DNA from: Betaproteobacteria bacterium
Lineage (GTDB): Bacteria > Pseudomonadota > Gammaproteobacteria > Burkholderiales > UBA3065
Assembly (NCBI GenBank): GCA_027490755.1
Contig: JAIXXL010000009.1
Location: forward strand, 62,001 to 126,000
Direction of reading: 5' to 3'
Length of the DNA: 64,000 bases
Shown: in pieces, positions 33,595 to 42,848 of the stretch
Numbering within the stretch: the first letter of the stretch is position 1
How the letters are laid out: the number at the start of each line of letters is the position of its first letter
Made by a program: the position numbers and the translations under genes
Notes under the pieces: generated by a model
What the model was told of the DNA's origin: nothing
Database searches by the model: none
The model's input: the letters and a program-made list of their open reading frames with translations, nothing else

Positions 33595-34613
33595 GTCAGG
33601 CCGACGCCCCGCCAAGCCTGCTCGGCCGCGCCATCGACCCGCGAGCCGCGCTGCAGGCCGACCTGACCGAGCGCAGCGACAGCCTGCTGGTGGCCCGGCA
33701 TGCCTTCCCGCACGCGCTCTTGCTGACCGGCAGCGAGGGCTCCGGCCTTTCCGGGCTGGCCGGCGCACTCGCCGCCGGGCTACTTTGCGACCAGCCCGCG
33801 GCCAACGGCGGCGCCTGCGGCGAATGCAGCGCCTGCCGGCTGCTGGCGGCCGGCAACCACCCGGACCTGCTGTGGCTGAGCCCGGCAGAGGCCGACGAGC
33901 CGGCCGGGCGCAAGGCGTCGGTGCAGATCCGCGTCGAGGCCGTGCGCCAGCTCATAGCCACCCTGGCCCTGAGCCCGCACCATGGCGCGATGCGAGTCAG
34001 CATCATCCAGCCCGCCGAGGCGATGAACCCGGCCACCGCAAACGCCCTGCTCAAGGTGCTCGAGGAGCCGCCGCCCGGCAACGTGCTGCTGCTCATCAGC
34101 CACCGCCCGATGCGCCTGCTGCCGACCATCCGCAGCCGCTGCCTGCAGGTGCGCGTGGTGGCCACCGACGCGGCCGCGGCGCCTGCAGAGGGTGTGGAAG
34201 CCGAACTGGCGGCTTTCCTGCGCGACCCGGCACCAGACACCCTGGCACGCGCCAGCTGGCCGGCACAACGCGCGCTGATCGATGCGCTTGCACGTGGCGA
34301 GCGCATCGGCGTCCCGGCAGCCAGCCGCATCTCTGGGCTCGGCCTGGCGGCGGCGCTCGACGTGCTGTCGCGCTGGGTGCACGACCTGGCGCGCGTGCGA
34401 GCCGGTGGTCAGCCCCGATTCCTGCCGTCGCGGGCAGCCGAACTGGCACGCGTGGCCGCGCACGCCGACCTGCAGGGCCTGCTGCAGATGGGCCGCCGCC
34501 TGGCCGAATGGCAGCGGCATGCCGGGCACCCGCTGATCGCGGGCTTGACAGTCGCCGACATCCTGCTGGAATACCGCGCCGAACTCTTTCCTCCAGCACG
34601 CACCGCCGCATGA
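33591..34613 (+). CDS. holB: DNA polymerase III delta' subunit
   Basis: HolB is the delta' part of the clamp loader. From GTG 33591 the protein has 340 residues. The zinc module is visible as C66, C76, C79 and C82 within 'CDQPAANGGACGECSACRLL'. The P-loop equivalent 'TGSEGSGLSGLA' lacks the GK[ST] core, which is expected because delta' does not bind ATP. 'ALLKVLEEPPPGNVLLLISHRP' is a typical clamp-loader sequence with the arginine-finger 'IRSRC'. It overlaps tmk (GTGA) and tatD (ATGA). Confidence 0.95.
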   Translation: MSQADAPPSLLGRAIDPRAALQADLTERSDSLLVARHAFPHALLLTGSEGSGLSGLAGALAAGLLCDQPAANGGACGECSACRLLAAGNHPDLLWLSPAEADEPAGRKASVQIRVEAVRQLIATLALSPHHGAMRVSIIQPAEAMNPATANALLKVLEEPPPGNVLLLISHRPMRLLPTIRSRCLQVRVVATDAAAAPAEGVEAELAAFLRDPAPDTLARASWPAQRALIDALARGERIGVPAASRISGLGLAAALDVLSRWVHDLARVRAGGQPRFLPSRAAELARVAAHADLQGLLQMGRRLAEWQRHAGHPLIAGLTVADILLEYRAELFPPARTAA

Positions 34614-35383
34614 GACTCGTCGACTCGCACTGCCACCTCGATTTCCCCGACCTCGCCGCCGACCTCGACGGCATCCTCGCCCGCATGGCCGAGGCTGGCG
34701 TGGAGCGTGCGATGTGCATCTCGGTGACATTGCCCGACCTGCCGCGCGTCATCGCGCTGGCCGAACGGCACCCGCAGCTGTGGGCCACGGTGGGCGTGCA
34801 CCCCGACTACGAGGACACGGCCGAGCCCAGCGTCGAAGACCTGGTGCGTCTGGCCGACCACCCGCGCGTGCTTGCGATCGGCGAGACCGGTCTCGACTAC
34901 TTCCGCCTGAGCGGCGATCTGGAGTGGCAGCGCCAGCGCTTCCGCACCCACATCCGCGCCGCGCGGCGGCTGGGCAAGCCGCTGGTCATCCACACGCGCC
35001 AGGCATCCGCCGACACCTTGCGCATCATGGAAGAAGAGGGCGCGGCCGAGGTGGGCGGCGTCATGCACTGCTTCACCGAGAGCCAGGCGGTGGCGGATGC
35101 CGCCATCGGCATGAACTTCGTCATCTCGTTCTCCGGCATCGTCACCTTCAAGAACGCGCGCGACCTGCAGGAGGTGGCGCGGACGATTCCATTGCAAAGC
35201 ATGCTGGTCGAGACCGACTCGCCCTACCTGGCGCCGGTACCGCACCGTGGCAAGACCAACCAGCCCGCATGGGTGCGCCATGTGGCCGAGTTCATCGCGC
35301 AGCTGCGCGGGGTCGCGCCTGAGGTGATCGCCGAGGCGACCACCACTAACTTCGAGCGCGTATTCCTGAAGGCCGCGACATGA
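34610..35383 (+). CDS. TatD-family metal-dependent DNase (YcfH)
   Basis: This 257-residue TatD/YcfH hydrolase has the two-metal site motifs 'DSHCHLDF', 'IGETGLDYFR', 'VIHTRQ', 'MHCFTE' and 'LVETDSPYLAPVPHRGK'. TatD relatives act as 3'-5' exonucleases on DNA, and YcfH is the member next to holB in E. coli. The product role in vivo is not well defined. It overlaps holB and the ankyrin gene by 4 bases each, so it is translated inside the operon. Confidence 0.95.
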   Translation: MRLVDSHCHLDFPDLAADLDGILARMAEAGVERAMCISVTLPDLPRVIALAERHPQLWATVGVHPDYEDTAEPSVEDLVRLADHPRVLAIGETGLDYFRLSGDLEWQRQRFRTHIRAARRLGKPLVIHTRQASADTLRIMEEEGAAEVGGVMHCFTESQAVADAAIGMNFVISFSGIVTFKNARDLQEVARTIPLQSMLVETDSPYLAPVPHRGKTNQPAWVRHVAEFIAQLRGVAPEVIAEATTTNFERVFLKAAT

Positions 35384-36072
35384 GCCTTGCCGCGATGCTG
35401 CTGGTCGCGGCGGCACCGCTGTTCGGCGAGCGCAGCTTCACCTTCGACGACGTCATCGTCGCCGTACGCAACGCCAAGGTGAAGGAGGTTGCGACTTTTT
35501 TGGCACGCGGGGCGGACGTCGAGGCCACCGACGCCGAGGGCAACACGCTGCTGATGCTCGCCGTGCGCGAGAAGGACGCAGCCATGACCGACCTGCTGCT
35601 GCGTGCGCGGGCGCGCGTGAACGTGCGCAACGTCCGCAACGAGACGCCACTGATGCTGGCCGCGTGGAGTCGCTGCGAGCCCTGCGTCGAGATGCTGATC
35701 GAACGCGAGGCCTTGATCGACAACCCGGCAGCGCCGTGGACGCCGCTGCACTACGCCGCCCACCAGGGCGACGCCCGCATCGCTGCGCGCCTGCTGCAGG
35801 CTGGCGCCAAGCCCAACGCCCGTTCGGCCAACGGCACCACACCGCTGATGATGGGCGCGATGTCGGGCGTGCCTGACGTCGCGAAGGTGCTGATGAGCGG
35901 CGGCGCCGACCCCGCGCTGCGCAACGTCAACCAGGACCGCGCCGAGGACCTCGCGCTCAAGCGCGGCCACACCGAATACGCAGCGGTGACGCGGGGCGAG
36001 GAGCCGCGTTCGCTGGGGCGGCGCGTGCTGGATTCGATCAAGCCGGCGGCCAGGACGCCTAGCAACCCCTAG
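35380..36072 (+). CDS. Secreted ankyrin-repeat protein
   Basis: This 230-residue protein has a short hydrophobic N-terminus (LAAMLLVAAAPLFG) that looks like a signal peptide or anchor. About four to five ankyrin repeats follow, with consensus pieces 'DAEGNTLLMLAVREKD', 'RNETPLMLAAWSRCEPCVEMLI', 'APWTPLHYAAHQGDARIAARLL' and 'NGTTPLMMGAMSGVPDVAKVLM'. Small periplasmic ankyrin proteins occur in betaproteobacteria; partner and function are unknown. It is coupled to tatD by an ATGA overlap and is the last gene of the long plus-strand cluster. It converges with mnmA, 19 bases away. Confidence 0.85.
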   Translation: MSLAAMLLVAAAPLFGERSFTFDDVIVAVRNAKVKEVATFLARGADVEATDAEGNTLLMLAVREKDAAMTDLLLRARARVNVRNVRNETPLMLAAWSRCEPCVEMLIEREALIDNPAAPWTPLHYAAHQGDARIAARLLQAGAKPNARSANGTTPLMMGAMSGVPDVAKVLMSGGADPALRNVNQDRAEDLALKRGHTEYAAVTRGEEPRSLGRRVLDSIKPAARTPSNP

Positions 36073-36091
36073 CGGGCCAGCCCGCCAGGAT

Positions 36092-37180
36092 TCAGACCGC
36101 CGCCTGGATGATCCCACCGCCCAGGCAGACCCGGCTCTCGTAGATCACAACGCTCTGACCGGGCGTCACCGCGAACTGCGGCGCGGCGAAGTCGACCGTG
36201 AACCCGCCGCCGTCGAGCCGCGACAGGCTGCACGGTGCATCCGGCTGTCGGTAGCGCGTCTTGGCACCGTAGACCCAGTGCAGCTGGGGTGCCTCGTCGC
36301 CGATCCAGTGCGCATCACCAGCCTGCAGACGCCCGCTGTGCAGCAGCGGATGCTCGTGCCCCTGCAGCACCGTCAGCGTGTTTGCCGCCATGTCCTTGGC
36401 CACCACGAACCAGGGCTCGCCGCTGCCGCCGCGCTGCCCACCCACACCGATGCCCTGCCTCTGGCCGATGGTGTAGTAGGGCAGGCCGATGTGCTCGCCG
36501 ATCACGGTGCCGTCCGGTGTCACCATGGGCCCCGGCGAACGCGGCAGGTAGCGCTCGAGGAACTCGCGGAACTTGCGCTCGCCGATGAAGCAGATGCCGG
36601 TGCTGTCCTTCTTGCCGGCGGTGGCCAGGCCCTGCTCTGCGGCGATGCGACGCACCTCGGTCTTGCGCAGGTCGGCCAGCGGGAACAAGGTCTTTGAAAG
36701 CTGCGCCTGGTTTAGCCGGCAGAGGAAGTAGCTCTGGTCCTTGCTCCCGTCCTCGGCCTTGAGCAACTGGTAGCGGCCGTCGACCTGCCGCACGCCGGCG
36801 TAGTGCCCGGTGGCGATGTGGTCGGCGCCCAGGCTCATCGCGTGCTCGAGGAAGGCGCGGAACTTGATCTCGCTGTTGCAGAGGATGTCAGGGTTGGGCG
36901 TGCGCCCTGCGGCGTACTCGTCGAGAAAGTAGCGGAACACGCGCTCGCGGTACTCCTCGACAAAATTCACCGCCTCGATCTCGATGCCCAGACGGTCGGC
37001 CACCGCGGCAGCGTCGATCAGGTCCTGGCGCGAGGAGCAGTACTCCTCGGTGTCGTCATCGGCCCAGTTCTTCATGAACAGGCCGATCACGTTGTAGCCC
37101 TGCTGCTTCAGCAGCAGCGCGGCGACGGACGAATCGACGCCGCCGGAGAGACCGACAACAACAGTGGGGGTCGCGCTCAA
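36092..37180 (-). CDS. mnmA: tRNA 2-thiouridylase MnmA
   Basis: MnmA thiolates U34 of the Lys, Glu and Gln tRNAs. The only sensible start is TTG 37180, giving 362 residues that begin (M)[17 protein letters not shown] with the PP-loop at 11-17. The TTG overlaps the nudJ stop as TTGA. The catalytic cysteine pair is visible in '[11 protein letters not shown]' and '[12 protein letters not shown]'. The partner sulfurtransferases are not nearby. Pairing with a Nudix gene directly upstream is the same as nudJ-mnmA in E. coli. Confidence 0.96.
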   Translation of the reverse strand: MSATPTVVVGLSGGVDSSVAALLLKQQGYNVIGLFMKNWADDDTEEYCSSRQDLIDAAAVADRLGIEIEAVNFVEEYRERVFRYFLDEYAAGRTPNPDILCNSEIKFRAFLEHAMSLGADHIATGHYAGVRQVDGRYQLLKAEDGSKDQSYFLCRLNQAQLSKTLFPLADLRKTEVRRIAAEQGLATAGKKDSTGICFIGERKFREFLERYLPRSPGPMVTPDGTVIGEHIGLPYYTIGQRQGIGVGGQRGGSGEPWFVVAKDMAANTLTVLQGHEHPLLHSGRLQAGDAHWIGDEAPQLHWVYGAKTRYRQPDAPCSLSRLDGGGFTVDFAAPQFAVTPGQSVVIYESRVCLGGGIIQAAV

Positions 37181-37704
37181 GTGGAGGACCCCGCGCCGGC
37201 GGCGCCGCCAGAACCTCCGGAACACCCGCTGGCGATGCGGGCCAGCAGGTCTCGTCCGTCCTGGCCGACCCGGTGCAGCGCGTCCAGCGGCTGCCGCGCG
37301 CCGGCGCGATGGTCGTGGATGCAGCGCGCCACCAGCGGGCTGCGGTGCTGCCCGTGCATGGCCTCGATCTCTGCCAGCGTGAACCAGCGCGCGTCGATGA
37401 TCTCGGTGTCCAGCACCGAGCCCGGCAGCCGCTCGCCCACGCTGCCGCAGAAGGCGACGCGCAGGAAGGTCTCGCCCGCCGGGTGCGTCCACAGGTAGAT
37501 GCCGGTCAGCGCCTCCGGCGTGAAGACGCGACCGGTCTCCTCGCGCACCTCCCGGATCACCGCGTCGGTGAGCGACTCGTCGGGGTCCAGGTGGCCCGCT
37601 GGCTGGTTGAAGACGACGCGGCCATCGCTGCGCTCCTCGACCAGCAGGTAGCGGCCTTCATGCTCGACGACGGCAGCGACGGTGACGTGGGGTGTCCAGA
37701 TCAT
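37177..37704 (-). CDS. nudJ: Nudix hydrolase, NudJ-like phosphatase
   Basis: This 175-residue Nudix protein has the full box '[22 protein letters not shown]' pattern (G-x5-E-x7-REVREETG). In E. coli NudJ hydrolyses thiamine and nucleoside pyrophosphates and is the neighbour of mnmA; the same order here supports the name. The C-terminus ends in a Gly/Ala/Ser-rich tail that E. coli NudJ lacks. It is preceded by a strong stem-loop in the 93-base gap after rluE and overlaps the mnmA TTG. Confidence 0.88.
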   Translation of the reverse strand: MIWTPHVTVAAVVEHEGRYLLVEERSDGRVVFNQPAGHLDPDESLTDAVIREVREETGRVFTPEALTGIYLWTHPAGETFLRVAFCGSVGERLPGSVLDTEIIDARWFTLAEIEAMHGQHRSPLVARCIHDHRAGARQPLDALHRVGQDGRDLLARIASGCSGGSGGAAGAGSST

Positions 37705-37750
37705 GGGTGGGGAACGCGGGCAACTTCGGTGGGATCTTGGCGGGCGGGTA

Positions 37751-37782
37751 GCGGCGGTGACGCCAGATTCTGGCGTCGCCGC
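37751..37782 (-). other. Strong stem-loop between rluE and nudJ
   Basis: Between rluE and nudJ, bases 37751-37782 fold into a stem in which GACGCCA pairs with TGGCGTC around GATTC. The stem then extends with GCGGC pairing GCCGC across a small asymmetric bulge. There is no U-run on either strand, so it is not a textbook terminator; it may be an RNA-processing or repeat element. Confidence 0.45.
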
Positions 37783-37797
37783 GTGCGGCTGCCGATT

Positions 37798-38556
37798 CTA
37801 ACGCTTGCCGCCCGGCTTCCGCGCCGAGGTCGCGGTGGCCTTCCCGCCATGCCGTTCTCGCCTGGCCGCGTCTGGCTTCGCGCCGGTGGACCCGGAGCCA
37901 GTGGGCTTCGAGCCATGGCGCCTGGGCGTGTCTGACCGGGGGCCGCCTGGCCTGGCGCCGCTGCGCTTGGCAACAGGCTTGGGCTCGCGCGCGACACCTC
38001 CAGCGCCCAGAACCGCGCCATCGACCTCGCGCCACTCGCCGGGCCGCAGGCCGTCGAGCGACCAGGGGCCAACGGCGACGCGGATCAGGCGCAGGGTGGG
38101 GTGACCGACCGCGGCGGTCATGCGCCGCACCTGCCGGTTGCGGCCCTCGGTGATGACGAGCTCGATCCAGCTGGTCGGGATGGCAGCGCGGGCACGGATC
38201 GGCGGGTCGCGCGGCCAGAGCCAGTCCGGCTCGTCGATGCGCCGTACGGCGCAGGGCAGGGTCTGGCCATCATTCAGCGCCACGCCGGCAGCCAGACGCG
38301 CCAGCGCAGCATCGTCCGGCACGCCCTCGACCTGCACCTGGTAGGTCTTCGGCAGCTTGTGGCGCGGCTGGCTGATGCGCGCCTGCCACGGCCCGCTGTC
38401 GGTGAGCAGCAGCAGCCCCTCACTGTCGGTATCCAGGCGTCCGGCCGGGTACACCTCCTTGACGCGCACGAAGTCGGCGAGCGTCGGCCGGTCACCGTCA
38501 CGGCTGAACTGGCAGATCACGCCGAAGGGCTTGTTGAGGGCGATGAGGCGGGGCAC
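37798..38556 (-). CDS. rluE: 23S rRNA pseudouridine synthase, RluE-like
   Basis: RluE makes pseudouridine 2457 in 23S rRNA. The 252-residue RsuA-family protein has the catalytic aspartate D42 in 'VYPAGRLDTDSEGLLLLT' and the 'KTYQVQVEGVPDDAALARL' segment. It lacks the N-terminal S4 domain, as RluE does. Residues after about 188 form a Lys/Arg/Gly/Ser/Pro-rich tail not needed for the fold; such tails are common in GC-rich betaproteobacteria and may bind RNA. nudJ follows on the same strand. Confidence 0.9.
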   Translation of the reverse strand: MPRLIALNKPFGVICQFSRDGDRPTLADFVRVKEVYPAGRLDTDSEGLLLLTDSGPWQARISQPRHKLPKTYQVQVEGVPDDAALARLAAGVALNDGQTLPCAVRRIDEPDWLWPRDPPIRARAAIPTSWIELVITEGRNRQVRRMTAAVGHPTLRLIRVAVGPWSLDGLRPGEWREVDGAVLGAGGVAREPKPVAKRSGARPGGPRSDTPRRHGSKPTGSGSTGAKPDAARRERHGGKATATSARKPGGKR

Positions 38557-38629
38557 CGGGGTCCTGACCGTCAGCCGAGCCAGAGCAGCGCATGCACTGC
38601 TGCGCCGGCACGCAGGTTCAGTGTCTCGA

Positions 38630-40924
38630 TCATCGGCTGGCGTGGCCGGCCTTGGCCGCGTCCACCGCGTCCACCACCGCCACTGCGGTCATGTTGACGA
38701 TGCGCCGGACGCTGGTGGTGTGGGTGAGGATCTGCACCGGGCGTGCCGAGCCGAGCAGCATCGGCCCCACCGTCACGCCGTGCCCGGCGGTCTCCTTGAC
38801 CAGCCCGAAGGCGATGTTCGCGGCATCGAGATTGGGCATGACCAGCAGGTTGGCGTTGTCGTGCAACGTCGTCTCGGCCATGCGCTTGAGCAGGATGCTG
38901 CGGGTGAGCGCCGCATCGGCGTGCATCTCGCCTTCGACCTCAAGGTCCGGCGCGAGCACACGCAGGCGGTCACGCACCTCGCGCATCTTCACCGCCGAAG
39001 GGTGCTGCGACTGGCCAAAATTGGAGTGCGAGAGCAGAGCCACGCGCGGCTTGAGCGCGAATCGCCGCACCTGCCGCGCCGCCATCAGCGTGATCTCGAC
39101 CAGGTCTTCCACGCTGGGGTCGTGGTTGATGTAGGTGTCGGTGATGAACAGCGTGCGGTCATCCAGCGTCAGAACGTTCATGGCGGCGAACAGCCTGGCG
39201 CCCGGCGCCAGCCCGATGGCGCGCTCCACCTGGAGTAGATGTTTGTGGTACTCGCCGTAGGTGCCGCAGACCATGGCGTCAGCGCCGCCGCTGAACAACC
39301 TCATGGCCGCGATCAGCGTGGTGTTCTTGCGCAGGTGCTGGCGCGCCTCGTCCTCGGTCACGCCGCGCCGCAGCACCTTGGCCAGGTAGGCCTTGAGGTC
39401 ACGGTCGTGGTCCGGGTTGTCGAGCGGCTCCACCACCTCGAGGTCCTCGCCTGACCGGATGCGCAGGCCGAGCCGGGCGATGCTGCCGTCGATCACCGCG
39501 CGCCGGCCCAGCACGATCGGGCGCGCCAGGCCCTCGTCGATGACGATCTGCGCCGCCTGCAGGACACGGTCGTCCTCGCCCTCGGCGTAGAGGACACGTT
39601 TGGGGTTGCGCCGCGCCTTGGCAAACACCGGCCGCATCACCGAACCGGTCTGGTAGACCATGCGCTGCAGGCTCTCGCGGTAGGTCTCGAGGTCGGGGAT
39701 GGCGCGCGTCGCCACGCCGCTGTCCACCGCAGCCTGCGCCACCGCCGGCGCGATGGCGCCGAGCAGGCGCGGGTCGAACGGGCGCGGGATGAGATATTCC
39801 GGGCCGAAGCGCAGCCCGGTCGCGCCATAGGCCGCGGCAACCTCGGACGGGATCTCGGCACGGGCAAGATCAGCCAGCGCACGCACGCAGGCCAGCTTCA
39901 TCGCCTCGTTGATGGTCGTCGCGCCGGCATCCAGCGCGCCGCGGAAGATGAACGGGAAGCACAGCACGTTGTTGATCTGGTTCGGGTAGTCGCTGCGGCC
40001 GGTGCCGACGATGGCGTCGCTGCGGGCCTTGCGGACCTCCTCCGGCATGATCTCCGGTGTCGGGTTGGCCATGGCGAAGATCACCGGGTGCGACGCCATG
40101 CGCTTGACCATGGCCGGCTTGAGCACGCCGCCGGCAGACAGCCCGAGGAACAGATCGGCACCCTCGATCAGGTCATCCAGCGTGCGCGCGGCGGTCTTCT
40201 GCGCGTACTGCGCCTTGATCGGGTCCATCAGCTCGCCACGGCCCTCCCACACCACACCCGCGGCGTCGAACACCCAGATGTGCTCGCGCGGCAGTCCCAG
40301 ACGCACCAGCAGGTCGAGGCAGGCCAGCGCCGCAGCGCCGGCGCCGCAGCACACCAGCTTCACATCTTCGATCCGCTTGCCGACACAGTGCAGGGCGTTG
40401 ATGAAGCCCGCCGCGGCGACGATGGCGGTGCCGTGCTGGTCGTCGTGGAAGACCGGGATCTTCATCCGCTCGCGCAGCTGCGCCTCGACGTAGAAGCACT
40501 CCGGCGACTTGATGTCCTCGAGGTTGATGCCGCCGAAGGTCGGCTCCAGCGCGGCGATGATGCGAACCAGCTGGTCCGGGTCGTTCTCGGCGATCTCCAG
40601 GTCGAAGACGTCGATGCCGGCGAACTTCTTGAACAGGCAACCCTTGCCCTCCATCACCGGCTTGCCGGCCAGCGGCCCGATGTTGCCGAGCCCGAGCACG
40701 GCGGTGCCGTTGGTGACCACGGCGATGAGGTTGCCGCGCGAGGTGAGCCGCGACGCCTGGGCGGGATCCTCGGCGATGGCGAGGCAGGCCTCTGCCACCC
40801 CCGGGGAGTAAGCCAGCGCGAGATCGCGCTGGTTGTCGAGCGACTTGGTCGGGACGACGGAGATCTTCCCGGCGACCGGGAGGGCGTGGTACTCCAGCGC
40901 GGCGGCGCGCAGCTTCTGGCTCAT
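38630..40924 (-). CDS. maeB: NADP-dependent malic enzyme with phosphotransacetylase-like domain
   Basis: MaeB oxidatively decarboxylates malate to pyruvate with NADP. The 764-residue protein has the malic domain first (about 1-430), with '[17 protein letters not shown]', '[15 protein letters not shown]' and the NADP-binding '[16 protein letters not shown]'. A C-terminal phosphate acetyl/butyryl transferase-like domain (about 430-764) follows and usually acts in acetyl-CoA-linked regulation rather than catalysis. It probably supplies pyruvate and NADPH while cells use C2 and C4 acids, together with aceA nearby. It lies 4 bases after the FMN-binding glutamate synthase-like gene. Confidence 0.96.
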   Translation of the reverse strand: MSQKLRAAALEYHALPVAGKISVVPTKSLDNQRDLALAYSPGVAEACLAIAEDPAQASRLTSRGNLIAVVTNGTAVLGLGNIGPLAGKPVMEGKGCLFKKFAGIDVFDLEIAENDPDQLVRIIAALEPTFGGINLEDIKSPECFYVEAQLRERMKIPVFHDDQHGTAIVAAAGFINALHCVGKRIEDVKLVCCGAGAAALACLDLLVRLGLPREHIWVFDAAGVVWEGRGELMDPIKAQYAQKTAARTLDDLIEGADLFLGLSAGGVLKPAMVKRMASHPVIFAMANPTPEIMPEEVRKARSDAIVGTGRSDYPNQINNVLCFPFIFRGALDAGATTINEAMKLACVRALADLARAEIPSEVAAAYGATGLRFGPEYLIPRPFDPRLLGAIAPAVAQAAVDSGVATRAIPDLETYRESLQRMVYQTGSVMRPVFAKARRNPKRVLYAEGEDDRVLQAAQIVIDEGLARPIVLGRRAVIDGSIARLGLRIRSGEDLEVVEPLDNPDHDRDLKAYLAKVLRRGVTEDEARQHLRKNTTLIAAMRLFSGGADAMVCGTYGEYHKHLLQVERAIGLAPGARLFAAMNVLTLDDRTLFITDTYINHDPSVEDLVEITLMAARQVRRFALKPRVALLSHSNFGQSQHPSAVKMREVRDRLRVLAPDLEVEGEMHADAALTRSILLKRMAETTLHDNANLLVMPNLDAANIAFGLVKETAGHGVTVGPMLLGSARPVQILTHTTSVRRIVNMTAVAVVDAVDAAKAGHASR

Positions 40925-40928
40925 GCGC

Positions 40929-42656
40929 TCACTTTACTGTGGCGGCGCGCCTCCCGCTCAGGTCTTCCACCACACGCGCGGTCTCCGGCATGCGCGGTGG
41001 CGCGTTGGCCAGCGTCGGGTCATAGCCGAACTGGTCGGTGCGGGAAGCCTCCCAGAACGCCATGAACGCCTTGGGCGTGTCCATCGGCATGCGGGCGCCG
41101 GCCAGAAGGCAACCGGGCGCCACGGTGGGCAGGATCGACGACATCGGCGCCGAGCGGCCGCGCGAGACGCGCACCATGACGTGGTCGGCGGTGAGGTCCT
41201 GGGGATGGTGCAGCCCGGCCGCGGAGAGCAGCTCGGCCATCGCCTCGATGGTGTGCCGATGGAAGTTCCACACCCGCTGCGCCTTGTCCGGCACCACCAG
41301 GGCGCGCTGGCGCAGCGCATCCTGGGTCGCCACCCCGGTGGGGCAGCGGTCGGTGTGGCACGAGCGTGACTGGATGCAGCCCAGCGCGAACATGAAGCCG
41401 CGCGCCGAGTTGCACCAGTCGGCGCCGATGGCCCGCATCATGGCGATGTCAAAGGCCGAGACCACCTTGCCGGAGGCGCCGACGCGGATGCGGTCACGCC
41501 AGCCGATGCCCACCAGCGTGTTGTGCACCAGTCTCAGGCCATCGCGCAGCGGCATGCCGATGTGGTCGCTGAACTCGGCCGGCGCAGCGCCGGTGCCGCC
41601 CTCAGAACCGTCGACCACGATGAAGTCTGGCCCGCGGCCGGTGTCGCGGATGGCCTTGGCGATGCCGAACCACTCCCACGGGTGGCCGATGCACAGCTTG
41701 ATGCCGACCGGCTTGCCGCCCGAAAGCTCGCGCAGGCGGCAGATGAAGTCGATCAGCGTCAGCGGTGAGTCGAAGGCGCTGTGCGCCGCCGGCGAGATGC
41801 AGTCGACGCCTTGTGGCACGCCGCGTGCCGCGGCGATCTCGGCGCTCACCTTGGCGCCCGGCAGCATGCCGCCGTGGCCCGGTTTGGCGCCCTGCGACAG
41901 CTTGATCTCGATCATCCTGACCTGCGGGTCGGCGGCGTTGGCGGCAAAGCGCTCGGGGTCGAAGTGGCCCTGGGCGTCGCGGCAGCCGAAGTAGCCCGAC
42001 GCCACCTGCCAGATCAGGTCGCCACCGTGAGCGCGGTGGTGTGCCGAGATCGAGCCCTCACCCGTGTCATGCGCAAAGCCGCCCAGCTTTGCGCCGCGGT
42101 TGAGTGCCTGGATGGCATTGGCCGACAACGCACCAAAACTCATCGCCGAGATGTTGAGCACAGAGCACTCGTAAGGCTGCCGGCACTCCGGGCCGCCCAC
42201 GCGCACACGGAACGTGGCCGGGTCGGCGTGCACCGGGCGCGCCGAATGCGTCAGCCATTCGACGTCGGTCTGGTAGAGGTTGAGGAGGGTGCCGAAGGGC
42301 CGCTTGTCGTTCTGCGACTTGGCGCGCTGGTAGACCATGGCGCGCTGGGTGCGGCTAAAGGGCAACTCCTCGGTGTCGGATTCGAGGAAGTACTGCCGGA
42401 TCTCCGGGCGGAAGTTTTCCAGGATGAAGCGGATCCAGCCGCTGACCGGATAGTTGCGCAGCAAGGCGTGGCGCGTCTGCCGCAGGTCGAGGATGCCGCG
42501 CCAGAACAGCAACGCGCCCAGCATCGCAACGAGCAACAGCCAGGCCGGACCATCGAGGCCCCAGCCCACCGCCGCAGCGAGGGCGGCAAAACCGCAAAGC
42601 AACCAGGGAAGGAAGCGCGACACGCCGCCGCCCAAAGAGACCGAAGCAACCGCCAT
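40929..42656 (-). CDS. Membrane-anchored FMN-binding glutamate-synthase-like protein
   Basis: This 575-residue protein consists of an N-terminal hydrophobic region of two likely transmembrane helices (about residues 12-52) and a single GltB-type FMN/Fe-S synthase domain. Visible motifs are 'SMSFGALSANAIQALNRGAKLGGFAHDTGEG', 'KLSQGAKPGHGGMLPG', 'FIVVDGSEGGTGAAP' and the iron-sulfur 'CIQSRSCHTDRCPTGVATQ' pattern. It lacks the glutaminase and C-terminal domains of true GltB. The family is widespread and its substrate is not settled. A GGAGG precedes the ATG. maeB follows after 4 bases. Confidence 0.88.
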   Translation of the reverse strand: MAVASVSLGGGVSRFLPWLLCGFAALAAAVGWGLDGPAWLLLVAMLGALLFWRGILDLRQTRHALLRNYPVSGWIRFILENFRPEIRQYFLESDTEELPFSRTQRAMVYQRAKSQNDKRPFGTLLNLYQTDVEWLTHSARPVHADPATFRVRVGGPECRQPYECSVLNISAMSFGALSANAIQALNRGAKLGGFAHDTGEGSISAHHRAHGGDLIWQVASGYFGCRDAQGHFDPERFAANAADPQVRMIEIKLSQGAKPGHGGMLPGAKVSAEIAAARGVPQGVDCISPAAHSAFDSPLTLIDFICRLRELSGGKPVGIKLCIGHPWEWFGIAKAIRDTGRGPDFIVVDGSEGGTGAAPAEFSDHIGMPLRDGLRLVHNTLVGIGWRDRIRVGASGKVVSAFDIAMMRAIGADWCNSARGFMFALGCIQSRSCHTDRCPTGVATQDALRQRALVVPDKAQRVWNFHRHTIEAMAELLSAAGLHHPQDLTADHVMVRVSRGRSAPMSSILPTVAPGCLLAGARMPMDTPKAFMAFWEASRTDQFGYDPTLANAPPRMPETARVVEDLSGRRAATVK

Positions 42657-42779
42657 GCCGCCTCCACGACCAGCACCTGACGCCCGACCGACGTCACATA
42701 CTGGAAAGTATCTAAAACGGCTTCATCCTAAACCCGTCTGCCGGCAGATTCACGCTGCGCTGCGGCAAAGCCGACAAAC

Positions 42780-42807
42780 AAAAAGGGAGCCCGGAGGCTC
42801 CCTTTTT
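42780..42807. terminator. Bidirectional intrinsic terminator (aceA)
   Basis: A perfect 12-bp stem (AAAAAGGGAGCC with GGCTCCCTTTTT) closes a CGGA tetraloop, with U-runs on both strands. It lies 41 bases downstream of the aceA stop on the minus strand and terminates the rraA-aceA transcript. It also insulates the glutamate-synthase-like gene, whose start is 124 bases further on. Confidence 0.9.
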
Positions 42808-42848
42808 GCGAGACATGCTGCTGCTACTTCACAGCGCGCAGCAGTTTC

